DNA of 64,000 nt from Mesorhizobium sp. M2A.F.Ca.ET.046.03.2.1. GTDB taxonomy: Bacteria; Pseudomonadota; Alphaproteobacteria; Rhizobiales; Rhizobiaceae. The position numbers were made by a program, and so were the translations under genes. The notes beneath the pieces are model-generated. The model did no database searches. It had not been told where the DNA came from and worked only from the letters and a program-made list of their open reading frames with translations. Where the stretch lies: NCBI RefSeq assembly GCF_003952425.1, contig NZ_CP034449.1, forward strand, positions 248,001 through 312,000, written 5' to 3'. Shown in pieces: positions 17,877 to 25,481 of this stretch; the stretch's first letter is position 1; each line of letters starts with the position of its first letter.

Positions 17877-17905
17877 AGCCGACCCGCAAAAAGGTCGGCT
17901 TTTTC
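17877..17905 (+). terminator. Intrinsic terminator of the EamA pair
   Basis: AGCCGACC (17877-17884) pairs with GGTCGGCT (17893-17900), followed by TTTTTC. It lies about 100 bases after the second EamA stop and just before the 3' end of the convergent lysR gene. Confidence 0.8.
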
Positions 17906-17924
17906 TTTGGGACTTCCTGGCCCA

Positions 17925-18779
17925 TCACCACGGCAGGGCGAGGCCATCGCCCAGCAGCTCCGCCAGATCCCGCGCCGGGCGCGGAGCTTCGCGACCGAGC
18001 CGGATGGCGAAGTCGGCCATCGGCAATGGCGGCAGGTCGTGCTCGTATGGCGCCTCCACAATGCCCGAATGGGCAAAGCGCCGGGTGCGCGGCGTCAGCG
18101 CGATGCCGGCATCGACCGCGGCGCGCAGGCCGGCAAGGCTGGCGCTGCCGGCGGCGATGCGGTAGCGGCGTCCGGCGGCATCGAGCGCGTTGAGCGCGGC
18201 CTCCCTGAAGCCGCAATAGGGATCGAGCAGCGCCAGCGGCACGGCTTCCTGCAGCGTCGCCAGGCCTTTTTCCGAGCAGAGCCACAACATCGGCTCGCTG
18301 ACCACGGCCGTTTCATCTGGCGTCGGGACATGGCGCATGGAGATTGCGAGGTCGAGCTGGCCGGCCTGCAGCGCCGAACCGAGCTCCAGGGAGCGACCGA
18401 CACGCAGCTCGATCCGCACACGCGGGTGGCTGGCGGCGAAGGCCCTTAGAAGATCCGGCAGGCCGTGGTCGGCGAAATCCTGCGTCGTGCCGATGGCGAT
18501 GCGGCCGCCGGCGCGCGCGCCTTTCAGCGCCAACCACGCCTCGGTGTGGACGGCAAGGATGCGGCGCGCATGGCCGACAAGATCCTCGCCGGCCGGTGTC
18601 AGGCCGCGTCCCCTGCCCTGCGGGATGAGCAGCGGCTCGCCGACGATCTCCTCCAGCCGCTGCATCTGCGCGGTCACAGCCGACGGCGTGCGGCCAACGG
18701 CGGATGCGGCCTTGGCAAGCGAGCCGCCCTCGACGAAAGCGAGGAAGGTCTTCAGTAAGTCGAGATCGAGCGTTTCCAT
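17925..18779 (-). CDS. LysR family transcriptional regulator
   Basis: A 284-residue regulator. The winged helix-turn-helix occupies residues 5-62 (LLKTFLAFVEGGSLAKAA, GRTPSAVTAQMQRLEEIVG, GRGLTPAGEDLV), followed by the periplasmic-binding-like effector domain. ATG 18779 begins at METLDLDLLKTF, the family start. It is divergent from the tautomerase gene, with a 7-bp inverted repeat in the 110-base gap, so the tautomerase gene is the likely target. The effector is unknown. Confidence 0.9.
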   Translation of the reverse strand: METLDLDLLKTFLAFVEGGSLAKAASAVGRTPSAVTAQMQRLEEIVGEPLLIPQGRGRGLTPAGEDLVGHARRILAVHTEAWLALKGARAGGRIAIGTTQDFADHGLPDLLRAFAASHPRVRIELRVGRSLELGSALQAGQLDLAISMRHVPTPDETAVVSEPMLWLCSEKGLATLQEAVPLALLDPYCGFREAALNALDAAGRRYRIAAGSASLAGLRAAVDAGIALTPRTRRFAHSGIVEAPYEHDLPPLPMADFAIRLGREAPRPARDLAELLGDGLALPW

Positions 18780-18790
18780 ACTTCGATGAT

Positions 18791-18819
18791 ATCGAATCGT
18801 TTCACAAAAACAATTCGAT
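18791..18819. promoter_or_regulatory. Candidate LysR operator between lysR and the tautomerase gene
   Basis: ATCGAAT (18791-18797) and ATTCGAT (18813-18819) form a perfect inverted repeat with 15 bases between, in an A/T-rich divergent intergenic region. LysR boxes are interrupted dyads of this kind. Confidence 0.5.
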
Positions 18820-18889
18820 TTTATTGAATACATGCCAATGCCATGATCCTCTCATCGAAGGCGCGAGGCGCCCAACCCGAGGAGAGAAA

Positions 18890-19298
18890 ATGCCGATCAT
18901 CAATATCAGCGTCACGGGCAAGCCCGACGCCAAGCTGTCCGCCGCGATCGCCAAGGACATCACCGAGATTACCCGCCAAGGAGTTACGCAAGGACCCGAC
19001 GATCACCGCGGTCGCGGTCAACTACATCGATCCGCAGCACTGGTTCGCCGGCGGCAGGTCGCTGGTCGAGCATGGCACCAACACGTTCTGGCTGGACATC
19101 AAGGTCGTCGACGGCACCAACACCAAGCTCGAGCTCGAAGCCTATCTGAAGGCAATCTTCGAGGCTTTCGGCCGGCTGCTCGGCAGCGTGCATGAGGAGA
19201 GTTATGCCTTCGTGCACGAAGTGCCGGCGGCGGCCTATGGCTATGGCGGCAAAACCCAGGAATTCCGCTTCATCAGCGGAAGATTGAAGGCGGCATAG
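18890..19298 (+). pseudogene. Tautomerase family protein, frameshifted
   Basis: ATG 18890 follows a strong site (GAGGAGAGAAA) and opens MPIINISVTGKPDAKLSAAI, with the N-terminal Pro that is the catalytic base in 4-oxalocrotonate tautomerases. Near 18976 the frame breaks: one extra C in CGCC shifts reading into nonsense. Removing it restores TRKELRKDPTITAVAVNYI and continues to DPQHWFAGGRSL and EFRFISGRLKAA in the other frame, ending at 19298. The intact protein would be about 135 residues. Either the gene is recently inactivated or the base is a sequencing error. It is the likely target of the divergent LysR. Confidence 0.8.
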
Positions 19299-19308
19299 GC
19301 GCCGTCTT

Positions 19309-19500
19309 CCCCTTCTCCCCTTGTGGGAGAAGGTGGATCGGCGCGCAGCGCCGAGACGGATGAGGGGTGTTGGAAGGAACACGGCCTTGAAAAATTCAAT
19401 GCTTTGAGGAGTTTACTCTCCCGCGCAGCGATCCTTCCAGCACCCCTCATCCGTCCGAGCTTCGCTCAGCCACCTTCTCCCACAAGGGGAGAAGGGGACG
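19309..19500. repeat. Palindromic repeat, copy C2
   Basis: Left end CTTCTCCCCTTGTGGGAGAA then GGTGGATCGGCGCGCAGCGC and GATGAGGGGTG; right end CACCCCTCATCC then CACCTTCTCCCACAAGGGGA. The two ends are inverted copies around an 80-base core of lower GC content. It fills most of the 305 bases between the tautomerase and Aas-like genes. Confidence 0.85.
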
Positions 19501-19603
19501 CCGTGCTTCAGCCCGCATTGACCTTGCCCGCGCTTCCGCTACCCTCTGCCACCGAAGCGGCCGCTCAAGAGCCGCGCCCTGGAGGAGACTGGGAGAGAGC
19601 GGC

Positions 19604-21826
19604 ATGATCCTGACCCTGGCGCTGCTGGCGGGCCTTGTGTTTGCCTGGCTGCTGATCGCCGTGATCGAGCGGTTCCGGCTCGACCTGCGCTTCACCCAGG
19701 CGCTGCTCTATGTGCCGTTCAAGCTCGTCTATCGTATCGCCGACAACCGTATTCGCATTGCCCGAAGCGCCAACACGCCAGTCATTTATGTGATCTCGCA
19801 CCAGTCGCGCATCGAACCGGCGCTGATGCTGTCGCTGCTTCCCGACGACACGCTGCATATACTGGACGAGGCCTCGGCGCGCTCGCCATGGCTAGAGCCG
19901 TGGCGCGAGCTTGGCCGCACCATCGCCTTCAACGCCGAGCATGTCTTCGTCAGCCGGCGGTTGGTGCGCGTGCTGAAGGGCAAGGGACGGCTTGCCGTCT
20001 ACCTGCCAGACAGTGTCGAGCCGGACGTCAAATCCTTCCGGCTGTTTCGCGCCATCACCCGCATCGCCATGCAGGCCGACGCCCGCATCGTGCCGATCTT
20101 CGTTGCCGGAACGCGCGATCTGCCGATGTCGCTGACGCCGAAGGAGAAAGCGCCCAGGCACTGGTTCCCGCGGCTTTCGGTGAGCGTGCTGGAGTCGATG
20201 ACCATCGCCGAGTTGGTGGCGCGCAACCCCGACATGGCCTCCAACACCAACGCGCTGTTCGATCGTTTCGCCGAGGCGCGGCTCTACGGCACCAATCTCG
20301 ACCGTGGCCTGTTCCTCGCCATGCGCGACGCCGCCGATCGCGTCGGCCCTTCGCGCCCGATCATCGAGGATGTGATCTCCGGTTCGCTCAGCTACCGCAA
20401 GCTGTTCATCGGCGCGCGCGTGCTCGGACGCCGTTTCGAGGCGGTGACGGCGCCCGGCGAAGCGGTCGGCGTGCTCTTGCCCAACGCCAATGGCGTGGTG
20501 CTCACCTTTGTCGGCCTGATCTCGGCGGCCAGGGTTGCGGCGATGATCAACTACACCGCCGGCCCGGCAAGCGTGACCGCGGCGATCCGTACCGCCGTCA
20601 TCCGCACCGTGGTGTCATCCCGCGCCTTCGTCGAAAAGGCCGGCATCGACGACATCATTGCCGCGGTCGAGGCGGGCGGCGCGAAGATGCTGTGGCTGGA
20701 AGACGTGCGCGCCGGCGTGACCGCGCTGGACAAGGTCGCCGGAGCACTTTTGTGGCGCTTACCGCTGCAGCGGCAGCAAGCCTCGAAGCCCGCCGTCATC
20801 CTGTTCACCTCCGGCTCGGAAGGCACGCCGAAGGCGGTGGTGCTGTCGAACCGCAACCTGCTTGCCAATGTCATGCAGGCCGAGGCGCGCGTCTCCGTCT
20901 CGCCGGCCGACACCTTGCTCAATGTGCTGCCGGCGTTCCATTCCTTCGGGCTCACCGGCGGCACCATCCTGCCGCTGGTGCTGGGCGTAAAGCTGTTCCT
21001 CTACCCCTCGCCGCTGCACTACAAGATCATCCCCGAGATCGCCCGCAAGGTGAAGCCGACCGTGATGTTCGGAACCGACACGTTCCTCGCCAATTATGCG
21101 CGCACCGCCAAGGACGGCGACTTCTCCAGCCTGCGCTTCGTCGTGGCCGGCGCCGAGGCGGTGAAGCCGGAGACGCGGCGCACCTATCGCGACCGCTTCC
21201 AGGCCTCGATCGTCGAAGGCTTCGGCCTGACCGAGGCGGCGCCGGTGGTGGCGGTGAATACCGCCATCCACAGCCGGGACGGCACGGTCGGCAGGCCGCT
21301 GCCGGCCATCCGCATGAAGCTGGAGCCTGTCGAAGGCATCACCGAGGGCGGCCGGCTGTGGCTCGACGGGCCGAATATGATGATGGGCTACATGAGCGCC
21401 GACCGCCCCGGCGAATTGCAGCCGCTGGAAGGCTGGCACGACACGGGCGACATCGTCTCGATCGACCGCGAGGGCTTCATCACCATCCGCGGCCGGGCAA
21501 AGCGCTTCGCCAAGATCGCCGGCGAGATGGTGTCGCTGGGCGCCGTCGAGATGCTGGTGCAGTCACTGTGGCCGGAAGAGCGCCACGCGGCGGTGGCGGT
21601 GCCCGACAAAAGGCGCGGCGAGCGTATCGTGCTGGTCACCACCGCCGACGACGCCAATGCCGAGGAACTGCGCCAGTTCGGCAAGAAGGCGGGTGCTGCG
21701 GAACTGATGGTGCCCAACGACATCCTCAAGGTGGAAGAGATCCCGGTGCTGGGCTCGGGCAAGACGGATTACGTCTCGGCGCGAAAGCTGGCGATTGATC
21801 GGTTGGGACTGGGTGTGGCGGCTTAG
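19604..21826 (+). CDS. Aas-like acyltransferase/acyl-ACP (CoA) synthetase fusion
   Basis: A 740-residue protein with a membrane-anchoring N-terminus (LALLAGLVFAWLLIAVIE), a PlsC-type region at about 40-220, and an AMP-binding acyl-activating domain from about 250 on (FTSGSEGTPKAVVLS near 400, GFGLTEAAPVVA, WHDTGDIVSID, LGSGKTDYVSARKL). This is the layout of Aas, which reacylates 2-acyl-glycerophosphoethanolamine. The acyltransferase signature is altered: HX4D reads HQSRIE (His66, Glu71), and the expected FPEG segment reads LPDSVEP. The synthetase half looks intact. Its phospholipid role fits the convergent pssA-psd genes. Confidence is lower for acyltransferase activity than for the fold. Confidence 0.8.
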   Translation: MILTLALLAGLVFAWLLIAVIERFRLDLRFTQALLYVPFKLVYRIADNRIRIARSANTPVIYVISHQSRIEPALMLSLLPDDTLHILDEASARSPWLEPWRELGRTIAFNAEHVFVSRRLVRVLKGKGRLAVYLPDSVEPDVKSFRLFRAITRIAMQADARIVPIFVAGTRDLPMSLTPKEKAPRHWFPRLSVSVLESMTIAELVARNPDMASNTNALFDRFAEARLYGTNLDRGLFLAMRDAADRVGPSRPIIEDVISGSLSYRKLFIGARVLGRRFEAVTAPGEAVGVLLPNANGVVLTFVGLISAARVAAMINYTAGPASVTAAIRTAVIRTVVSSRAFVEKAGIDDIIAAVEAGGAKMLWLEDVRAGVTALDKVAGALLWRLPLQRQQASKPAVILFTSGSEGTPKAVVLSNRNLLANVMQAEARVSVSPADTLLNVLPAFHSFGLTGGTILPLVLGVKLFLYPSPLHYKIIPEIARKVKPTVMFGTDTFLANYARTAKDGDFSSLRFVVAGAEAVKPETRRTYRDRFQASIVEGFGLTEAAPVVAVNTAIHSRDGTVGRPLPAIRMKLEPVEGITEGGRLWLDGPNMMMGYMSADRPGELQPLEGWHDTGDIVSIDREGFITIRGRAKRFAKIAGEMVSLGAVEMLVQSLWPEERHAAVAVPDKRRGERIVLVTTADDANAEELRQFGKKAGAAELMVPNDILKVEEIPVLGSGKTDYVSARKLAIDRLGLGVAA

Positions 21827-21835
21827 CGCGCCGCG

Positions 21836-22651
21836 TTACCCGATATCCGAAGGCGGCACCTTCTCGCCTTCGCGCATGGCCCGCTTAGAATAGGCGCGCA
21901 CCGAGAACGGCAGGAAGAGCAGATATCCCGCGACCGAGGCGGTCAGCGTGTACCAGGGATAGGTCATCAGCAAGAGGATGTAGAGCACCACGCCGAGGAT
22001 GACCGGCAGCACCCTGTCGCCGGGCACCTTGACGCTCTTGCCCGAATAGACCGGCAGGCGGCTGACCAGAAGGAAAGCGATGAGTACGGTGAAGCCCGTG
22101 GCGATGAAGGCGGCAGGGCGGGACGGCTCCAGCCCGAGCCGCAGGAAATAGAGATAGAGCGGCAGCATGACCAGCACCGCGCCCGCCGGGGCCGGCACGC
22201 CGACGAAATATTCGGTCTGCCATGCAGGCTGGTCGGTGTCGTCGGCCAGCACGTTGAAGCGGGCGAGCCGCATGCCGCAGGCGATGGTGAAGAGAAGTGC
22301 TGCGATCCAGCCGGGCGAGCCGGCGCGGTCGAGCAGGAAGGCGTAGAGCACCAGGGCCGGCGCGACGCCGAAATTGACGATATCGGCCAGCGAATCCATC
22401 TGCGCGCCGAATTTCGAGGTGGCCTTCAGCATGCGCGCCAGCCGCCCGTCGATGCCGTCAAGGAAGGCGGCAAGCAGCACCATGACCACCGCGATCTCGA
22501 AACGGTTCTCGAAGGCGAAGCGGATGCCCGAAAGGCCGGCGCAGATGGCAAGCACCGTGACCAGATTGGGCAGCACCATGCGCATCGGGATCTCGCGGAT
22601 GCGCGGACCGCCGCTGGCATGGGCCTCGAATTTCTTGAATGGCGCGCCCAA
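21836..22651 (-). CDS. pssA: CDP-diacylglycerol--serine O-phosphatidyltransferase
   Basis: A 271-residue membrane enzyme making phosphatidylserine from CDP-diacylglycerol and serine. The CDP-alcohol phosphotransferase motif is perfect: Asp68-Gly-Arg-Leu-Ala-Arg73, eight residues, Gly82, Asp86 and Asp90. About eight hydrophobic helices surround it. The start is a TTG at 22651, three bases after the psd stop, and the N-terminus GGPRIREIPMRMVLPNLVT is typical; an internal ATG at MRMV is an alternative. psd lies directly upstream, so the product is passed to phosphatidylethanolamine synthesis. Confidence 0.94.
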   Translation of the reverse strand: MGAPFKKFEAHASGGPRIREIPMRMVLPNLVTVLAICAGLSGIRFAFENRFEIAVVMVLLAAFLDGIDGRLARMLKATSKFGAQMDSLADIVNFGVAPALVLYAFLLDRAGSPGWIAALLFTIACGMRLARFNVLADDTDQPAWQTEYFVGVPAPAGAVLVMLPLYLYFLRLGLEPSRPAAFIATGFTVLIAFLLVSRLPVYSGKSVKVPGDRVLPVILGVVLYILLLMTYPWYTLTASVAGYLLFLPFSVRAYSKRAMREGEKVPPSDIG

Positions 22652-22654
22652 CGC

Positions 22655-23353
22655 TCAGGAAACCCTGACCAGGGGCGTGACCGCCGTGCCGCCGAATTCG
22701 GCAAGCACGGTCTCGCCGCCCACAGCCGTCTGGCCGACCGCGACGCGCGGCACGGCGCCTGTCGGCAGGAAGACGTCAACGCGCGAGCCGAAGCGGATCA
22801 GGCCGAAACGCTCGCCGATGGCGATCGAGCCGCCGGCCTCGGCCCAGCAGACGATGCGACGCGCCACCAGCCCGGCGATCTGGACGGCAGCGATGGTGCC
22901 GTTCGGGCTGTCGATGACCAGGCCGTTGCGCTCGTTCTCGGCGCTTGCCTTGTCGAGCTCGGCATTGAGGAATTTGCCGGGCTTGTGCTCAATGCGCGTG
23001 ATCCGCCCACGCACCGGAGCGCGGTTGATGTGGCAGGAAAACACGTTCATGAACACCGAGATCCGGGTCATCTCGCCCGGGCCCAGGCCAAGCTCACTCG
23101 GCGGCACGGCCGGCCCCACCGCCGAGATCACGCCATCGGCCGGGCTCACGACCAGCCGGTCGTCGACCGGCGTGACGCGCTCGGGATCGCGGTAGAAATA
23201 GATGCACCATGCGGTGAGGATCAGCCCGATCCAGAACAGGACCGAGGAGAAATAGCCGAGAAACAGCGTCGCCGCGGCGAAGGCGGCGATGAAGGGATAG
23301 CCTTCGCGGTGGATCGGAACGAACGTATTCTTGACCGAGTCGAGAAGCGTCAT
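22655..23353 (-). CDS. psd: Phosphatidylserine decarboxylase proenzyme
   Basis: A 232-residue short-type Psd that converts phosphatidylserine to phosphatidylethanolamine. Self-cleavage at Gly-Ser in RFGSRVD (Ser190) would create the pyruvoyl group and a 43-residue alpha chain. Other signatures are [30 protein letters not shown] and [19 protein letters not shown]. Two hydrophobic segments near the N-terminus ([33 protein letters not shown]) anchor it. ATG 23353 gives the usual length; the frame extends upstream without similarity. It heads a psd-pssA operon. Confidence 0.94.
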   Translation of the reverse strand: MTLLDSVKNTFVPIHREGYPFIAAFAAATLFLGYFSSVLFWIGLILTAWCIYFYRDPERVTPVDDRLVVSPADGVISAVGPAVPPSELGLGPGEMTRISVFMNVFSCHINRAPVRGRITRIEHKPGKFLNAELDKASAENERNGLVIDSPNGTIAAVQIAGLVARRIVCWAEAGGSIAIGERFGLIRFGSRVDVFLPTGAVPRVAVGQTAVGGETVLAEFGGTAVTPLVRVS

Positions 23354-23482
23354 AGGGCTTGGGGGCGGTCCCTGTTTCAGGTTGCGCCTCAATAGCCGAA
23401 AGCCCCCCTCCCCGCAACGCAACAATGGGGGCAGGATGAGCAAGGTCGCTAGGTGCGAATACTGTGAGACGCGAGTTGGGAA

Positions 23483-24736
23483 CTATCCAGCGGCGGCGGA
23501 GCGATCAAAGTGCGCGTCGAGTTCAGGCATCGTAGCCTCGGCGAGCTTTTCGTAATCCTCGCCACACAAGAGCACACTGCCATTTGGTGAAGACAGGGAG
23601 AGGAAGGTCCGGTCAGACGCCAGCACCACCCAATTCACAACTGGCCCTTCCGCCGTTTGCGCCACCGAGTTAGCAGAAACGATGGCACCCAGCGGATCGA
23701 AGCCAGCCTTGCGCAGCAAAAGGTCGACAGCGACGGGAGCATGATTTTGTTCGGACAGCTGGATCACTGTCTCAATCTCTGACTGCTCCGCGCGTCCAAG
23801 CAGTGTCCCGACCCTCGGTGCGTTCGCTCTCAACGGGTTGTCACCCGGGCGCATGACAGGAGGGTCTTCAGGGGCGACATACTCGTAAACTGCGACGTGT
23901 GTCTTTGTCGAGGCGCATAACCGGAGCTCTTCGGCGTCGGTACGCAGTTGGAAGACCATCTGCTTTTCGCCTTCGATGTCCAGCATCCTCGCCATGCCGA
24001 ACCCCAGCTTGATCTCCGATGGCGATATCGTTGCGCAGGCGAGGCCGGCGCCGACTTCGCGCTGGCTCAACATCTGACGCACCAGTTTGCCAACCGAGTC
24101 GTGAAGAAGCCTGGCCTCCCGCTGAGGGTTGGACAGCACCAGTCGATCGATCGCGTTATCGTAGTTGTCATCATCGACAATTTGCAGATCGGGCCAAGAA
24201 GCGATCCAACGCGCGAGCAAATCCTCCATCGGCATGGCGTCATCGGCCTCATAGAATGCATCATCAAGTGTATCCAGGAAATCGTCGCGCCCACCCTCGA
24301 AGCCCGTTTGTTTCGCAGCTTCATCAGGATGCTTGGCAATCCAGGCTGACATCTTTTCCAATGTTGCCAGCTGCCCTTTTGCCCCACACGCGCTGAGTCC
24401 GGCTCTGGCGTTGGCAATCATGGTGTCGATTTCGCTGCCGGCATTGTGGATTAATTGACTATGACCGCCGTTCTTCACCTCCAAGGAGTACTGGTCCGCG
24501 TGAAATACCTGCATCGCCTTAGGGTTGATCTCCGAATGGCGATAGAGCCCTTTGGAGACCATCGTCACGACGAATTGCATTACAGCGAAGACGAGATGAA
24601 ATGCCTCTCCGTCGCCCTGTGCGATCTTTGAACGAGGCACGACAATCAGAGGTACGAGGACGCCTCGCTTATCCTCGGCGGCCTGCGATTTCTTCTCGGA
24701 GGCTCCTTTGGATTTGCGCGAGAAGAACCCGAACAT
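23483..24736 (-). CDS. Unrecognised 417-residue protein with a DMP19/DUF4375-like segment
   Basis: Starts MFGFFSRKSKGASEKKSQ, a basic N-terminus without a signal peptide. Residues 60-160 (SKGLYRHSEINPKAM, VKNGGHSQLIHNAGSEI, LEKMSAWIAKHPDEAAK) resemble the DMP19/DUF4375 family, whose members have GG-H-Q-NS motifs. Residues 290-410 are a second globular part (RVGTLLGRAEQSEIETV, NWVVLASDRTFLSL). No enzymatic motif is visible. The gene is noticeably less GC-rich than its neighbours and separates psd from an ABM gene, which suggests later insertion. Function unknown; DUF4375 proteins are uncharacterised in general. Confidence 0.65.
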   Translation of the reverse strand: MFGFFSRKSKGASEKKSQAAEDKRGVLVPLIVVPRSKIAQGDGEAFHLVFAVMQFVVTMVSKGLYRHSEINPKAMQVFHADQYSLEVKNGGHSQLIHNAGSEIDTMIANARAGLSACGAKGQLATLEKMSAWIAKHPDEAAKQTGFEGGRDDFLDTLDDAFYEADDAMPMEDLLARWIASWPDLQIVDDDNYDNAIDRLVLSNPQREARLLHDSVGKLVRQMLSQREVGAGLACATISPSEIKLGFGMARMLDIEGEKQMVFQLRTDAEELRLCASTKTHVAVYEYVAPEDPPVMRPGDNPLRANAPRVGTLLGRAEQSEIETVIQLSEQNHAPVAVDLLLRKAGFDPLGAIVSANSVAQTAEGPVVNWVVLASDRTFLSLSSPNGSVLLCGEDYEKLAEATMPELDAHFDRSAAAG

Positions 24737-24883
24737 CGAAATTTTCCGTATTTTAAAGTAAATGGGATGACTATTTCTGTCGAGACAATATCAGTAGCCG
24801 CCGAAGATAAAAGCCCTTGGCTGATCTATTGAATAGCGATGAGCGACGCCCATCGGCTGGGCGCCGCTGCGCTAGGATAACCC

Positions 24884-25225
24884 TTACACCTCCGGCACGC
24901 GCCGATAGTTGGCGATGTCGGCCTTGACGCCGAGCCGCGCGATGGTTTCCTGCGCGCTGAAGGCGATACGTTCGTGGGCGGCCTTGACGATCGGCACCAC
25001 CTTGTCGATTGCCGCCTGGCTTTCCCACTCGACCATGGTGACGATGTTGAACTCGCCCGGGCCGGAGAATTGTTCGAGCAGGAAATCCTGCACGAAGCCC
25101 TCCTGCCGGCGCAGCAGTTCATGCGTCATGAAGACCCTGCTCAGGATTTCGTCGCGCGCCTCGGCCGGCACGACGAATTTGTCGACCCGGAACACGCTGC
25201 CGGTGCGGTGATTGTTGGTGCTCAT
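24884..25225 (-). CDS. Antibiotic biosynthesis monooxygenase (ABM) family protein
   Basis: A 113-residue dimeric alpha/beta barrel protein. The ABM pattern is visible: FRVDKFVVPAEARDEILSRV, LLRRQEGFVQDFLLEQF, NIVTMVEWESQAAIDK and VPIVKAAHERI. ABM members range from monooxygenases to heme-degrading enzymes; no specific substrate can be read. ATG 25225 follows GGAGACAGATCGAA on the minus strand; an earlier in-frame start would add 21 unconserved residues. It appears to be monocistronic. Confidence 0.8.
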   Translation of the reverse strand: MSTNNHRTGSVFRVDKFVVPAEARDEILSRVFMTHELLRRQEGFVQDFLLEQFSGPGEFNIVTMVEWESQAAIDKVVPIVKAAHERIAFSAQETIARLGVKADIANYRRVPEV

Positions 25226-25317
25226 TTCGATCTGTCTCCGATTTGGAAGGTTGCCGGCAGGTGGCTCGGAGACGGTTTGCAAGCTCAAGATAGGTTGAGG
25301 TCAAGGGGGATTTAGCG

Positions 25318-25480
25318 CCAACTTCTCCTTCTCCCTTGTGGGAGAAGGTGGCCGCGAAGCGGCCGGATGAGGGGTGCTCCAGGGGAATGAGGCGTTGGCG
25401 TTCCCTGGAACACCCCTCAACCGTCTCGGCGCTGCGCGCCGATCCACCTTCTCCCACAAGGGGAGAAGGGGAAGCCGGCT
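25318..25480. repeat. Palindromic repeat, copy C3
   Basis: CTTCTCCCTTGTGGGAGAAG then GTGGCCGCGAAGCGGCCGGA at the left; CCGTCTCGGCGCTGCGCGCC and CACCTTCTCCCACAAGGGGA at the right; a central perfect dyad of CCAGGGGAAT..CGTTCCCTGG surrounds GAGGCGTTGG. It ends next to the 3' end of the ABC exporter gene. Confidence 0.85.
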
Positions 25481-25481
25481 C

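Noticed and set aside
19888..21798. 636-residue frame overlapping the Aas-like gene in another frame
   Set aside because: Arg-rich nonsense composition; the Aas-like frame has clear motifs.
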